A stretch of DNA of 64,000 nt, from the NCBI RefSeq assembly GCF_036370855.1, contig NC_088132.1, positions 59,248,841 through 59,312,840 on the forward strand, in the 5' to 3' direction. This document shows positions 12,334 to 24,290 of the stretch, piece after piece; within the stretch, counting starts at the first letter, position 1, and the number at the start of each line of letters is the position of its first letter. Under the pieces are notes generated by a model that saw only the letters and a list, made by a program, of their open reading frames with translations, had not been told where the DNA came from and did no database searches. Made by a program: the position numbers and the translations under genes. The stretch is from Dromaius novaehollandiae (taxonomy: Eukaryota; Chordata; Aves; Casuariiformes; Dromaiidae).

Positions 12334-14649
12334 CTTGACAGGTCTGTAATCAAAAACAAAATAGCAAGCTGTGCATTAAGTGGTGTGTACCACAATGTTG
12401 TGATATATGTGGGAATATAGACGTTATAGCTGTTGCTTACTAGCTTTTTGGTGACTGAAGGTACCATTAAGAGTCCTTTCTGGCAGCAGATACTGTGATT
12501 AACAAAACAATAGGAAGCAATTCTCTTAATATCAGTTTTTATTTTTTGGAAAAGGCTGTTTCATCATCCAAGTATTTGAAAATCTTGTCTGTGAGTGAAA
12601 GGGGATCAATTACTATGTGTAGAATAAGGCTTTAGGTAGTATAAAGCCTATATACTTCTGTGACCACAATTTCTTTTCATTCTGTTTTTTAGAAATTTTC
12701 CCCTTTCTTTCTGTCTGATGCTTTTTTAATACTGCTGTCAAATAATCGTAACAAACTTTTTTTTATTTAGAAACTTTGGCTAAAGATCTTTTGTTAGAGC
12801 CCTCATTCAGTTGTGATTTTGAGCTACTGAGCCAGCGCTGCTTAAGTTTATGGTTTTACCGAGGTTGATGTTCTATCTGCTGTTTTGCTGTACTAACATG
12901 GGCATAGACTTTCTTCTCTCGTAATTTCTTACACAAAACATATCTGCATTTGTTGAGCAATCATTTCCTGATGCTCCTTTGTGTTGATGCTAGTGAGCTA
13001 GTTACTCAAAAATCAGATTTTAAGTTGTCTCATTATCTATTGTTATCCCAGTCCACCCCCTGCTGGCTGCACAGTAGTATCAATTCAGGTATGGTATGAA
13101 ACAGCTGTTCTCTTAGGGAGCTAGATAGCAAAGAGACCAGGTGAAGAAGACATTGCAGAAGATGTCTAGAAAAATATTTCTGAAATTGAATTATTGTATG
13201 TACAGGAAAACTGTTCCTTACCGTAAGTGGACAGGGAAAAGCAACTGCTTGGTGAAGCTGTTTGCATTATGTTCATAGTGCGTGCTTTGGCCTAGGGAGC
13301 TTCCTGATGTGCTGTTGTGTCGCGTTAACATGTCACCTTTGATTCTTTACAAGCATGCAATTTAAAGAATAGCTCATGCCAAAGCAGGTGATTAAAAGAG
13401 AGATGAGCAGTGGTTCTTGGTGCTCTCTGAATTCTGTACCGTTGGTCAGCGTCCTGACTGACCTGCGGCTCCAGCCAGACGCGATGCTCCAGCTGAAGCT
13501 TTACCAGTGCTGAGTAGAACAGGAGCACTGCTGGAGATGTGTTGCAGGCCACATACACCCAATCATGATGCTTTGGTTTTTGCCAGTGTGAGACTGTTCA
13601 TTTTTTATGGTCAGCTTGTCATCCGCCTTAATCCTCCAGATCATTTCGTTCGTGCTGAAGCCTGGCTGTTTGTTCTTCATCCTCTATTTGCAGTCATTTA
13701 TTCTTGTCTATGATTAGAACCCTGCGTGTGTCCCTATGAAATTGCAGCCTTTTTTAGAACATTTCTGTAATTACTAAAGATGATTCAGAATGCTAATCCT
13801 GTGCTGTAACATTTTCAGCCCCTCCTAGTTTTTTGCTTTATTTCAAGTCATAGAGACCTAATTACATTAAAGTAGGTCATTTCTTTCTTAGTATAAAGTC
13901 AGTACCAAATATGTTTTGGTCCATTTTATCCTCTTTCTTTACATACTTAAAATATCTAGCATTATTGTTCTTAAGCAGAAAGATTTGAATATTGATGCTA
14001 ACCAGAAAATGTTTCAGAAAGTTGTACCCCCTAAAGGATTTGTGAGAGTATATTATTGTAATGTGCATATTAAAGTTTCTCTCATACTGTTTTTCTTTTC
14101 TTTAGTCTTGCCAAAGTGTCAAAAAACCCTCCAAACCTAAAACATGATCTTCCTTATTATTTTACAATACTGTTTTAATAAAACTTAGCACGTAAATAGG
14201 GAATAAACTGTGAAGATAGAAGTATCACGAAAAGTCTTCAGCATCTCTATAACATTCTGAAGTTATTGCTGTATCTTTGAAATGCAGAAATCAGGTAATT
14301 TGTACTCTTACGGTTAAAAATTTAATGGATTAACTTTTCCAGTTGTATTGATTAACTCTTCATCAGTATCAACCCCACTATGCGAAACGAAACAAAACAA
14401 AACACCGACAATACTCTTTAGCTATATATTTACCTCCGATGAAGCTGGGAATAGTATTTCCTCAGAAACCTGTATTCTTGTCAGAGCATTACCTGTATAC
14501 TGTAGCAAAATTGATGCTCTTACTGTTTAGGAATATTTTGAGGTGCTGTATTTCTTGGGTATACAGGAACCCCGTCTACCTCTTACGTAACCACATTGTG
14601 CCCACAGGCAGCTAGTAGGAGAACAGAGCTTTTTTTGCAGCTCCATAAA

Positions 14650-14940
14650 GGTTAACGCTGGGCTGCTTTGTCCCTCCCCACCTTGACGGCCTGTCTTTCT
14701 GGCACCACGGCAGTACCACGTGTGGGGGCTGATGCCCCCAGGTGCCCGCGTAACCCCGGGGCTGTGCAGCTGGGTGGGAGCCCCCGGGGCAGCGCTCTCC
14801 CCGCCGTGCTCACGCTGCGCGCCGCTGCCTGGCGCGGCCCCCTCCTGCGCAGCTCCGGTGCCTGGTCCCAGCTGCGCCTCTGACCGCGTTCGGGCCCGAT
14901 TGCACTGCCCGTGCTGTCCGACTTCCCGGCCTGCAGTACT
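14650..14940. promoter_or_regulatory. CpG-dense intronic segment (CpG-island-like)
   Basis: About 27 CpG dinucleotides by my count lie in under 300 bp, within an otherwise AT-rich, CpG-poor intron. GC content rises abruptly at both sides. A CACGTG E-box lies at 14717-14722, with several GCGC and CCCCGG-type blocks nearby. Open frames on both strands here follow from the low stop-codon density and match nothing I recognise. Candidates are an intragenic or alternative promoter, an antisense RNA promoter, or a GC-rich insertion. The function is inferred only from composition. Confidence 0.5.
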
Positions 14941-15715
14941 GCCCTGGGCACTGTCCCTCTCTTGGCTGCTCTAAATTCTTGCAGGTGCCTTTTCTTCACA
15001 GCTGGTGCTTCATGCAGTGCAGATTTCTTTTATAATCTGCCTGAAGTTCGGGTGTCATGCCTCATCTTGTCACCTGTTGTAACTTGTCCTGTTTCCTTTT
15101 CAGTTTGTTGTCCTTATTCTCAGGCAACATAATAAATGCTTGCTTTTAAACTTGACATTTCAGACGTGAATTCTGCATAATAAGGGAACCTGTTTGTTAT
15201 ATTATAACAATTATTATTGTATTATTATAACAATTTTATCAATGTTTGTACTTACAGATTGGTTGTACATGCAAAAGATGAACTGACACTTGTAAATGGG
15301 AAGCTGCCTAGTTGCATAAACAGAAATACATAGTGTATTTGAGAGTTAGTTACTGTTATCCACGTATGCTAATACATGGAACTGCACATGGATTTTATGA
15401 TCCCCCAACTATCTGACAAATCATCATGTCTTGCCACTTCTCTACTGGTATTGTAGAACAGACTTGTCAAGCACTGCTACTTGCATATATTCTTTTGGCA
15501 GTTAAAAGTAGTAGGTTTGGGTTTTTGTCTCAATTTTGTTTACGTTTTATGGTTTTATTTGTAAATTAAATTAGTTTGTTTGAACAGTTGTCTGAGATTA
15601 GTTTTGTAACTTTTATTTTTCTAATTCTTAGTGCTGTTTGCTAAATATTACATTTAATACTGTAAATTGATATTTGAAATGTATATTTTATAGATAACAT
15701 TTTATGTCTCTGCAG

Positions 15716-15802
15716 GAGATCTGTATCGCAAAGCATAATGAAAAGATCCAGCAGCGTCACCAGAGCGAGGAGCAGTACAGAATGCACCATACTGTGCAGC
15801 TA
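15716..15802 (+). CDS. JMY: JMY coding exon, 29 residues
   Basis: It encodes EICIAKHNEKIQQRHQSEEQ and then YRMHHTVQL, in phase 0 at both ends (29 codons). The acceptor is TCTCTGCAG at 15715 and the donor is a consensus-like GTAAGT at 15803. The peptide continues the JMY family sequence directly from RNKK of the previous exon and is rich in charged residues, consistent with an extended helical or coiled segment. It is too short to identify alone; the assignment rests on continuity with the neighbouring exons. Confidence 0.93.
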
Positions 15803-16927
15803 GTAAGTTTGAGCTCTCTGCTAGTGAGGTTAGCCTTTAGCTAATTGCTTGTACTCCTCATTATACTTTCATTAGCAGTTTTCAGTGATAGCTGTTCTAA
15901 ACAGATGAAGTGTATCCTTGTCCTTTGGACCATGGACTTCTGTACCATGTTATACTGGCAAGAGGAAGTATATAGTTGTGTTAGGATGACATCGAACCTA
16001 AACAAATAAAACAGTTCATTAGTAGCAGGTTCGCAGTCTAAGTGATTACTGTTAGGCTAAAGGTGCATGCAGGGCTTGTTAACATTTGCACATAAATGAT
16101 TCTGGACACCTCAGTACAGTATCAGATATGCTGAAATGAGTAAAGAAACCTTACATATTTATTTTTGCATTGTAATAAGATTGTTCATTATTTTTCTTTC
16201 ACTTGCTTTTTACAAAAAAAAAAAAATCATTTGAATTGTGTGAAGTATGTAGTTCCAAACATGTGCTCCATGATTCTCTGAGCAGTCTCATCACAGAAAG
16301 TAAGCTAGTTAGTCCAACTGTTGTGTTGTACGTAGTAGACTTTATCATAGAGAATACTCAAATTCTGGGCTAGGTCTTGAGATAGTATCAATATTTAATA
16401 ATGATGACTTTGTCAAAGATGCATTGAAATGCAAGTCTTTTTAATGCAGGCTCCAATTAGATCAGTGAAAGTGATTCTGTTTCATTCTTATACATTTTTA
16501 ACATTGATATATTTGTCCAGGGAGTCAGCTGCATAATTTATTTTATGAGAAGGCTACTAGTGAAAGACAACACAAACTGGCATACTCTTGCAGGAACTTG
16601 GAACAATAAAGCAAAGACTTTGGTATATGGATTGCAGTTCATTTATCAGTTTTAAGAATAAGACTTGCTGATGCTGAGGATCTTTTTCTTGCTTCTCAGA
16701 CACTACTCTTTCTTTCTTTAATTATTTATTTCACGGACTTGACAATTTATATTATATTAAGAACCTTATGCTATTTTAAATCTTTTTTCTGTTAATAATT
16801 TGACTGAAATTTTCTACTATTATTTAAAATAGGTTTTCCGCCACTTGCATTCATGAAAAATTTTGAAAACATAACCTCAAAGGTGTCCAAACCTGAAACC
16901 AGATAAGAATTGCAAATTCACCATTCT

Positions 16928-16968
<41 letters not shown>

Positions 16969-18326
16969 AACTCAAGTTCAAGCCTTTGTTTCAGGAAAAG
17001 TTCGACTTGATTGCATATTAAACATTCAGGTGTGCTGGTAGGAGAACTACCCATCTTTCTTCTTGCTGCAACTTTTTCTTTGTGCTTCCTTTGTAACTTT
17101 TTAGCCCCATTGTGGTTTTTTGTTTTTTTGGTTTTTTTTAACCACATGCTTCTAGTCCTTGCCTCCTTTTTCTGTTGCTTGTCCTTTTTCAGCCATGTCC
17201 TCCTCTTCCTCTCCCTAAAGCCTTTATACTTACCCCCTTTGAAAGTGCAGAAATTGGACCTTTATAAGGGTACCAGGCAAGTCACTGGCTTATGAAAATG
17301 GTAGGCAGGCACTGCTTTTATTTTGGCTAGCTGAGCATGAAAGTTCACAGAGGTGATCTGAACTGTTAGTGATCAAGGTCAGCCTTTAATAGTAACACTT
17401 AATGCTATGAGACTTGTAAGAATTAACACTGCTCTTTCTGCTTAGAAAGTTTTCTTTACAGTCATCTGTTCTATCATTTTGTTACTTTCCCATTTGATAA
17501 CTTCTGAACATACAAATCCATTAACTTTCCTTTTGATAGCTAGTGTCCACTTTCAATAAATCTGACTGACAAGTAGTGTTTCATTTCAAAGATGTAGGAA
17601 CTTTGCTTAAGTTTTGTGAAAATGGATGACTACTTAAAGGAGGTGGATCCAAATGTGTGTTTTCACTGAGGTAAGATCCCCAGAGGAGAAAACCATGTAA
17701 CTGTTTTGGCTGTGAGGAAGAGCTTCAAACCTTTATTTAGAGAAGATTACAGAAAATCAGGCTGGATTAAATAATGATATGTTAGGTTCATTAAATACAA
17801 AATTTTAGTTTACTATTATAACAGTTATAATAATTTACTTCAAAGAATTTGCTAAATATTAGCTTCAGAATTTTGCGACACAGAGTTCTGTGGGTTCTTG
17901 CACTATGAAAATACTAATATTACTTATTTTAAATGTGCAGCCTTGCAATTATTATCCTTTTGTTCCTGGTATGAGGGAAAATGAACACTGGTTTGCTCTC
18001 TGGCTAATTTATACCATTTTAGTTTATACTGTTTTTCAGGATAATAATCTATCATGTCTTTTAAGGTAAAAGGTTCCAGTGTTTTTCAGTCTTTCTTTAT
18101 TGAGTGTCATGTTTCTTCAAGGTTATAAAATACAAAATACATAATAGCTATTTTCTTTTAAGGGGAAAACAAAGGCAAAGCTGCAAAGTTCAGAAATATG
18201 TTTGTTAGAGAAGAGATTGTTAGATAGTTTCTAACAATTAGAAGAAGAGTTATTTTAATGCAGTTTTTTATGTTAAACATAGCACTGGATGTAGTGTCCA
18301 ACATGTTTTCCATGTATTTTTTTCAG
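15803..18326 (+). other. JMY: JMY intron, 2524 bp
   Basis: AT-rich unique sequence with an A34 tract at 16934-16967 and a smaller A-run near 16214-16226. The open frames around 16932-17295 arise from the homopolymer and its T-rich flank and match no family. No element or gene is recognised. Confidence 0.85.
16934..16967. repeat. A34 homopolymer tract
   Basis: An uninterrupted run of 34 A on the + strand, in a JMY intron. No retrocopy is recognised in the upstream 300 bp. Confidence 0.95.
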
Positions 18327-18422
18327 AAGAGAGATCAACTACAAGATGAAGAGGAAAGAAAGAGTTCCTGGGTTAGTCAGGAGCGACAGAAAACACTGGA
18401 CAGACTTCGCACATTTAAACAG
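18327..18422 (+). CDS. JMY: JMY coding exon, 32 residues
   Basis: It encodes KRDQLQDEEERKSSWVSQER and then QKTLDRLRTFKQ, exactly 32 codons and phase 0 at both ends. The acceptor is TTTTTTTCAG at 18326 and the donor is CAG|GTAACA at 18423. The sequence matches the JMY segment with EEERKS and SWVSQERQ and continues the helical region toward the WH2-bearing C-terminus. Reading past the donor leaves the family sequence at once and meets an in-frame stop at 18501-18503, which supports the boundary. Confidence 0.94.
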
Positions 18423-19675
18423 GTAACAGAAGAAGGGTTATTCTTTCTGCTATTTTCTTTTGAAGAGGAAAATTTCACTGCATTCCAGGAGCATACAGAG
18501 TAACTGAATAATTAAATGTTCTTCAGAAAATTTACAGAAGAATATGGCATTGGTGGCAGTGCAGTTCTCTGGCCATTGCCTTCCCAATGCTGTGAGAAGC
18601 TTCTGTTTGCTGTCATGTATACGCATTGTGACCAGGCATTTCTAACAGAAGTGTAATCCAAGTGATACTTCACACAAAGAGTGTTATCATTTGGCATATA
18701 CCCACCCGCTCCCACTGATTTTTAGAACACTTGCCAGTTCCTGGCCCTCCCTATTACAATCTAAGTATCAGAAAAGGAATAGAAGATGGAGAGGAGGGGA
18801 GGCAATGAGGAGAGGGATGAAACTGTATTCATTGGTGAAGACAATTTTTGTTTGTGTTGAATATGTAATAAAGTACTGGTATGAGAAGTTTGATTACTGG
18901 GAAGTTGTGTTGCTCAGCAAAACACTATTTAAATACTTACTCTTTGTAAGGCTTTTGAATTGCGTAGCCTCTGTACATTAAAGCAAGGTTACTTATTACA
19001 ACCAGTACGTGTTAAGGAACTTATTTTATATATGAATATGTTTGTATTGATATGAATTCTATTGCTTTGGGCTTGCCACAGTGTTTAAAATGTTTTAGAC
19101 CTGACTTTCAGAAACAGTTTTTACTTTTGCATAAAAATGGCTGTGGATGAAACGGTAATTTGAAAAGACAGGCTGCAAATTTAGGAACTAAACTAAAAAC
19201 ACTTTGGAAATTCTCAAAATGTTTGATATTTTCAAGAGATATCTTCTTAAGTAGCAAGATTCACATCGAAGACCAGCGTATCAGCAGGTTAGGAAGGACT
19301 TTGTTGCAGAGGCAACCATTGGCCTGTTTTAGAAAAGGGAAGCAAGAGGGAATTTTGAATTACAGTTTTCAGCAAAAACACTATTTCAAATATAGAATCT
19401 GGTTCTTAGTGAATCACATTTTTAACCCATGTGTATCCCTAACTAGACCAACAGATCTATGTTGTGGCTTACCCAAGAATAAAAATTAAGAAAATGAATC
19501 ATTTTTGTGTAAAAGTGAGGATATTCTTGCTTTGTTTTTACCTCTAGAACAAAATGAATTAAAATATTTAAATGAATTTTGCTTATTAGAAAGGCAGAGC
19601 CTAATGACAATTACTTATATCTAAAATAGTGTGTTGCAGGTACTTACCTAATTGTAAATAACTGCTTCACTTTAG
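18423..19675 (+). other. JMY: JMY intron, 1253 bp
   Basis: It runs from GTAACA to ...CTTCACTTTAG. AT-rich unique sequence with no repeat or gene recognised. Confidence 0.85.
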
Positions 19676-20228
19676 CGGTACCCTGGGCAAGTAATACTTA
19701 AATCAACCAGACTACGACTGGCTCATGCAAGAAGAAAATGTACAGGCAGCTCGATACCCTGTGTAGATCAGCCTCAATCTTTGCCAGCAACCATACAAAC
19801 CCAAGAGAAGAGTGAAGAGGTGGAATTGGAAAATGTAGTTCAGCCTTTGCAAGTGCAGGAACCCAGAAGCTTAGAACAACTTCAAGATATTTTGTTACCT
19901 CCCAATGGTGTTACCTCTGAACTGCCTCATATTAGTACTTCTCCACACATTAGTAATGAGCTTCAACCAGAGACTGTTGCTGTAGTACCACTTCCTCCTC
20001 CTTTGCCTCCGCCACCTCCACCTCCACCCCCACCTCTGCCTTCCAAGGAAGATGCCACCAAATCCTTAGAGAAAACCGATAGCCTTGTTAAACGGCAAAG
20101 TGAGGAGAAGGGAGTCCAGCACTCTTCCACTGTCCCAGCAGTGCACCTGTTTGACAGTAGTCAGCTAGTCAGTGCCAAGAAGAAGCTTAAGAAGACAGGT
20201 GATCTAGAGGGTTTACAGAGGAGGAGAG
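19676..20228 (+). CDS. JMY: JMY coding exon: linker, polyproline run and first WH2 motif
   Basis: This is the largest JMY exon in the window (553 bp). It opens with the conserved RYPGQVILKSTRLRLAHARR and then passes through a less conserved linker of about 80 residues. A proline-rich run (about 19987-20042, PLPPPLPP followed by ten P) comes next; such runs bind profilin or SH3 domains in actin regulators. Near its end lies the first WH2 motif, LFDSSQLVSAKKKLKKTG, with the typical amphipathic helix and LKKT element for G-actin. The acceptor is CACTTTAG at 19675 and the donor GTAATG at 20229. It ends one base into a Val codon completed by the last exon. Confidence 0.95.
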
Positions 20229-22692
20229 GTAATGTTTTTGTTTCAGTGTATTTAGTTGTAATGTACCAATTCCTCTTTTTAATTGCTATATAGAAAAGTG
20301 TATACTCTGATTTATAAATTATTAATGCAAAAATTGTTAAATTCTTTTCAGCTGCAGACTGTTGCTATTGTGTACTTACTTGGTTAAACAGAAAAAGCTT
20401 ATGAAAGGGATTGTATGATAGACCATGTTACACTACCTAGAAGAGGGAGCTAAGCACTGGCTCAAAGAATCTTTTTCTGTCTTGTTTGCAGTTAGCACTA
20501 AGCATGATGTGCTGCTTTTGAGGGTTCATTGTTTTTCAGTAACAGAATTTAACATAATTTATGACCTAGTAAAATGAATGCCTGTCTTGGGACATAGGAA
20601 ACCTTGAGAATGCTTCCTTCAGGTTTTCTCCAAATTTTTGTCTGAAAATCCACAAATCCTCAAGTCTCCTGAGAGCTGAGTGACAATATATACATTTAAT
20701 AATAATTAAGAATTAAATCTTTAATCATTCAGTAAAGTATGCTAAGAAAGAATTGAAAGATCAAAAACAATGGGAGACTGAGGTGAGTGGATAGAGCACA
20801 AGGCTCTGTTACGAATTCATTATGTGATTCTGTGCTAAATATTTTTAACCATCTGTTTATCCTTTATCCCACATATAAAATAGGGAGAACGATATCCATG
20901 CTTGAACATCACAATCTTGATGTTTAGATGAAGAATGCTATACTAGAGCTAAGTTTTTATTTGAAAATCAGTGATGGGATTTTCGAAAGCACTCAGTTGC
21001 ACTGTTTCACTAAAAGTCGCTGAGAAAAAGTGCCTTGATTCACGTTAGTGTAATATGATTGGAATAACCATAACCTTTTATTAAAAGTTCCACATAGCTT
21101 TGTCAGTTACAACTACAGGAAATGGTCGACATTTTCACTCATCCAGATAAAATCAAAATTAGGAATGTTTTTGTCTTACCAGACAGAAAGAGGTACATTT
21201 TCTCTAGAATTCTTAAATCCCTGAAATACCTTGAGGCAACTGAATAGTTACAGAGCTGTTAAGTTCTTAAGAGCCTTGCACGTTGCAGGTGTAGTGTTTT
21301 AAGTCCATTATTAATTTTGGTGCTGCTGTGCTCCATTTTTCTTTTCCTGTGGTCCTATCGTTTATTTTTCTGATACTGTTTCTCCACTAATTCAGCTTTG
21401 GATATATGACCCATTTTATCTATCAATTTTACATAAAACATGTTTTGTGTGGGTAATTTGATATACATCATAAAATGGCAAATATAAAATCAAATTACAT
21501 CCTCCCTCTTGAGGATATTGTTAGTATCTGCACCTGCACTCTACCTGCTGCTCTCTCTTCCATAAGTTTTAGTATGTTCCAAATCTCTTCAGAAATTTGT
21601 CTCTTTTCTTTGACAGATGAGTGTTTTATTAAGATCTTTCTTTTCCCCTTCAAACATACAATCCTTTTTTCTTCTTTTACTTCCAGTCTTTTTGTCTTGT
21701 CTATTCCTGCCAGTGCCTTTAGTCAGATGGGCAAAGTCCACTCGTAAATGCAAAGTTTTAAAAATGTATTCTACAACAGACATAGAAGAACTGCAGATGG
21801 ATATTCTTCTATTGATTGATATATGTTGCATTTTGTGTGTGCTCTCTTGTGCTAGCTAGTTTGCAGTGTTATGCCATGAATATTATATCACATTCTCTGA
21901 CATAGAGATTTGCCTACTTCCAGCTCTTCAAAGAGCTAAAGTCTGATTTTATTTCTGCAGAGGACTAGTTTCAGGTTGGTGATAAAGGAAGAACTGGTGA
22001 TAAAATAATAACTGTTACTTCTCTGCTCTCAATAATTATGAGGGAAGAGTATTTATATGGGCATACTGTGACTAGGTGCTCATACACACATGAATCAAAA
22101 GCTCCATGTTGAAAGTGGAGGAGCAGAAAATTATATGTTGTTGCAGTTGACTATACTGCTGCTTCCCTCACTGGCATAGAGTAGTTGTCATTCAGTTAGG
22201 TAAAATCAGTTACAAAATGCAATTGGTGAGAGTGTAGGCTTTCCTCTGTGCTTGTGTTCCTGTGACTGCGCAGTCCAGTACTTAGGATACATGTTTATTA
22301 CCTAAGTTTTGATGTCGGGACATAGAACGTAAGATGTATTCTAAGAGTTTTATTCATTGTAGCCATTTTGATTTTCCTGACTGCAAAGAGGAAAGCCATC
22401 TTGTCCAAGAGTTTTACTTCATACCTGATGTGAGGTTATTGGTTTCAGAAATTATATTTGTTTGTATTATCCACTTTTGACCTGGTAATGAGGAAGATAA
22501 ATTTGTAGGCTAAAACCAAAATACAGCTACAGAATGATAAAATTGAAAATGCTAGTCTCCTTTATACTTATGATATGGAACTATTGCGTTAATTGCATGT
22601 GGCTACTTTTTCTTCTGTAGGAAATATAAATGAAAATCCTGACTGAATAAATCTAGTAAAAATAATACTGAAAGTCTTTTGATTTACTGCAG
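20229..22692 (+). other. JMY: Last JMY intron, 2464 bp
   Basis: It runs from GTAATG to ...TTTACTGCAG. It contains a MIR-like relic (about 20782-20900). The rest is AT-rich unique sequence. Open frames around 21475-21859 on both strands overlap one another and match nothing. Confidence 0.85.
20782..20900 (+). mobile_element. MIR-like SINE relic
   Basis: It reads in the sense order of MIR-type SINEs. A tRNA-like AGTGGATAGAGCACAAGGCT head is followed by a TATGTGATTCTGTGC block (for the usual CTGTGTGACCTTGGGC), then AACCATCTGTTTATC and finally a TAAAATAGGGAGAA block (for TAAAATGGGGATAA). The core is decayed. The family is assigned from memory of the consensus. Confidence 0.65.
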
Positions 22693-23000
22693 TGAGTTCC
22701 CCGATGGATGAAGTACTGGCTTCCTTGAAGCGTGGTAGCTTTCACTTAAGAAAAGTTGAGCAGAGAAGTCTCCCTCCTTTTCCTGATGAAGATGATAGCA
22801 ATAACATCTTGGCACAGATCAGGAAGGGGGTGAAACTGAAGAAAGTGCAAAAAGATGTTTTGAGAGAATCTTTTACAATTCTGCCTGATACTGACCCTCT
22901 GACAAGGAGCATCCATGAAGCGTTGCGACGAATTAAGGAAGCATCACCTGAATCAGAGGATGAAGAGGAGAGTTTGCCTTGCACAGACTGGGAAAATTAA
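22693..23000 (+). CDS. JMY: JMY terminal coding exon: WH2 motifs, connector and acidic tail
   Basis: It completes the split Val codon and encodes SSPMDEVLASLKRGSFHLRK through to CTDWEN, then TAA at 22998-23000. Two further WH2 motifs are visible: DEVLASLKRGSFHLRKVEQ and NNILAQIRKGVKLKKVQK. They are followed by the connector helix (LTRSIHEALRRIKEAS) and the acidic tail (SEDEEESLPCTDWEN) with the near-terminal Trp that docks on Arp2/3. With the WH2 in the previous exon this gives the WWW-C-A layout by which JMY nucleates actin both alone and with Arp2/3. The acceptor is TTTACTGCAG at 22692. It appears intact and functional. Confidence 0.97.
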
Positions 23001-24290
23001 CCTGTAATTAACCTAAATTTTAAAAAAGTTATTTCTTCAACACTTCTTGTATACAGAGGTAGCTGCTAAGCCTCAGGTTATGCATTCTAGGAGACTTAGT
23101 ATGAATGCAACTAAACTATCCTTGACCTCCAAACCGATAAAAGTGCAAATATGAACTTAGTATCACTGACTTTTTAAAGGAATTTAAGGTTTATAGTAAG
23201 AAAAAACTTTTTTTAGGCACCATCTTAGCCTTTTTTGGTTTGAATACTTTTGCTGAATATTAACAGGACTGCTCCTGTAAAAAGCTCTATTTTATTTAGT
23301 AAATTGAAGGGACTGTTTGCAGCTTACAAAAAAGCTTTAAAAAGCTTTTAAGTAACAAAGCAGCACAATCACTCTTGGACACACCCTATACTTCAGATAT
23401 TTTCTAATTGCTTCTGGCCTTGTAAAAAACATAGTGTGTTTTAACACTTCAGACTGAATAGCTCCAAATTGAGGATGATTAGATTTGACCGCTGTACACA
23501 CTGAAATCTCGTTGGTTATTAACCTTTGTGGCTGGCTCTTTGATAGCTTGCTTTCAAATCTGTGAAGACAGTGACTTCATTGAATTTTCAGAATATAAAC
23601 AGTAAATTTACAAATACAACTTTAACTTCTGCTATTCATACAAATCCCACCAAGTTACATTATATTAAGCTTCAGTGCCTGAAAGTACAGATATTAGACT
23701 TCAGCAGATTAAGTTAATGGGTTCAGAACAAAACAGAAACTGGCAAGAGATTAGTTTTCATAATTAAAGCTGTGCTAGTAGCACAAAGAAATTCTTGATT
23801 ACAACTGCGTACAGCACTGTTCCTCTGTGGTGGTTCTTTTCTGCTCTTGGCACATGGACGAAATTAAGTGTAAATGAAGGGTTCCAGTAAGCTTTTCTGC
23901 AACTATCTACAATTTGGAGAAAAGAGATGTATGACAATCTGTTAAGAATTTAAAAACCTATTCAGAAATCAAAGGATATTTAAAAAGAATGGAAGACAAA
24001 TATTTATAAATCTTGCAATTCATCTAGCAGTAGGAAGAAGGTAATGTTTTTGAATGTTTACAGTGAGGCATTTCCACATTGGTTCCTTATTACCATAGCT
24101 GAGGAGTGACTCTTGATAAAGTGCTACAGCAGTTTGAGAAGTGATGGTGACTTACCCCATCATCTCCTGTGTATTGTGCTGATTATAAAATAGTGTGTTT
24201 CAAACTGTTCCATCGGTATGCTGTTTTTAAATCCTACATTCTAAATTTTTAAAAAGGAAAATAAATGTTGCCTTTATTTCTTCATGAAGT
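23001..24290 (+). other. JMY: JMY 3' UTR, minimal extent
   Basis: Non-coding AT-rich sequence follows the stop codon. The first canonical AATAAA after the stop codon lies at 24260-24265, followed by a T/G-containing stretch, and would give a 3' UTR of about 1.3 kb. Further AATAAA hexamers occur at 25360-25365, 29366-29371 (followed at once by GGTGTTGGTG) and 31397-31402, with an ATTAAA at 31886-31891. Longer 3' UTR forms are therefore possible. The true end cannot be decided without transcripts. Confidence 0.55.
24260..24265 (+). terminator. JMY: Candidate JMY poly(A) signal AATAAA
   Basis: The first canonical hexamer after the JMY stop codon, 1260 bp downstream. Use is inferred from the motif and position only. 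Confidence 0.45.

Larger units (their letters stand above)
10066..15715 (+). other. JMY: JMY intron, 5650 bp, with CpG-dense patch and T36 tract
   Basis: It runs from GTACTT to ...TCTCTGCAG. It holds a T36 tract (12295-12330), a CAAAA-rich simple patch (about 14380-14403), and an unusual CpG-dense segment (about 14650-14940, listed separately). The remainder is AT-rich unique sequence. No coding exon was recognised, and JMY residues are continuous across the intron. Confidence 0.85.
1..24290 (+). other. JMY: JMY transcription unit, 3' part (gene level)
   Basis: Six + strand exons joined across GT-AG introns give one continuous 465-residue reading frame. It matches the C-terminal half of JMY (junction-mediating and regulatory protein), about 988 residues in human from memory. 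JMY nucleates actin through tandem WH2 motifs, activates Arp2/3, and acts as a p300/p53 cofactor, moving between cytoplasm and nucleus. Exon phases are consistent at every junction and no frame break is seen. The 5' end of the gene lies left of the window. The right limit given here is a minimal one, set by the first poly(A) signal after the stop codon; the real 3' end could lie several kb further on. HOMER1 lies downstream in convergent orientation, as in mammals. Confidence 0.9.

Noticed and set aside
14652..15132. Open frames on both strands over the CpG-dense intronic patch
   Set aside because: GC-rich sequence lowers stop frequency in all frames. The products are Ala/Pro/Arg-rich and match nothing known, and JMY reads continuously without them.
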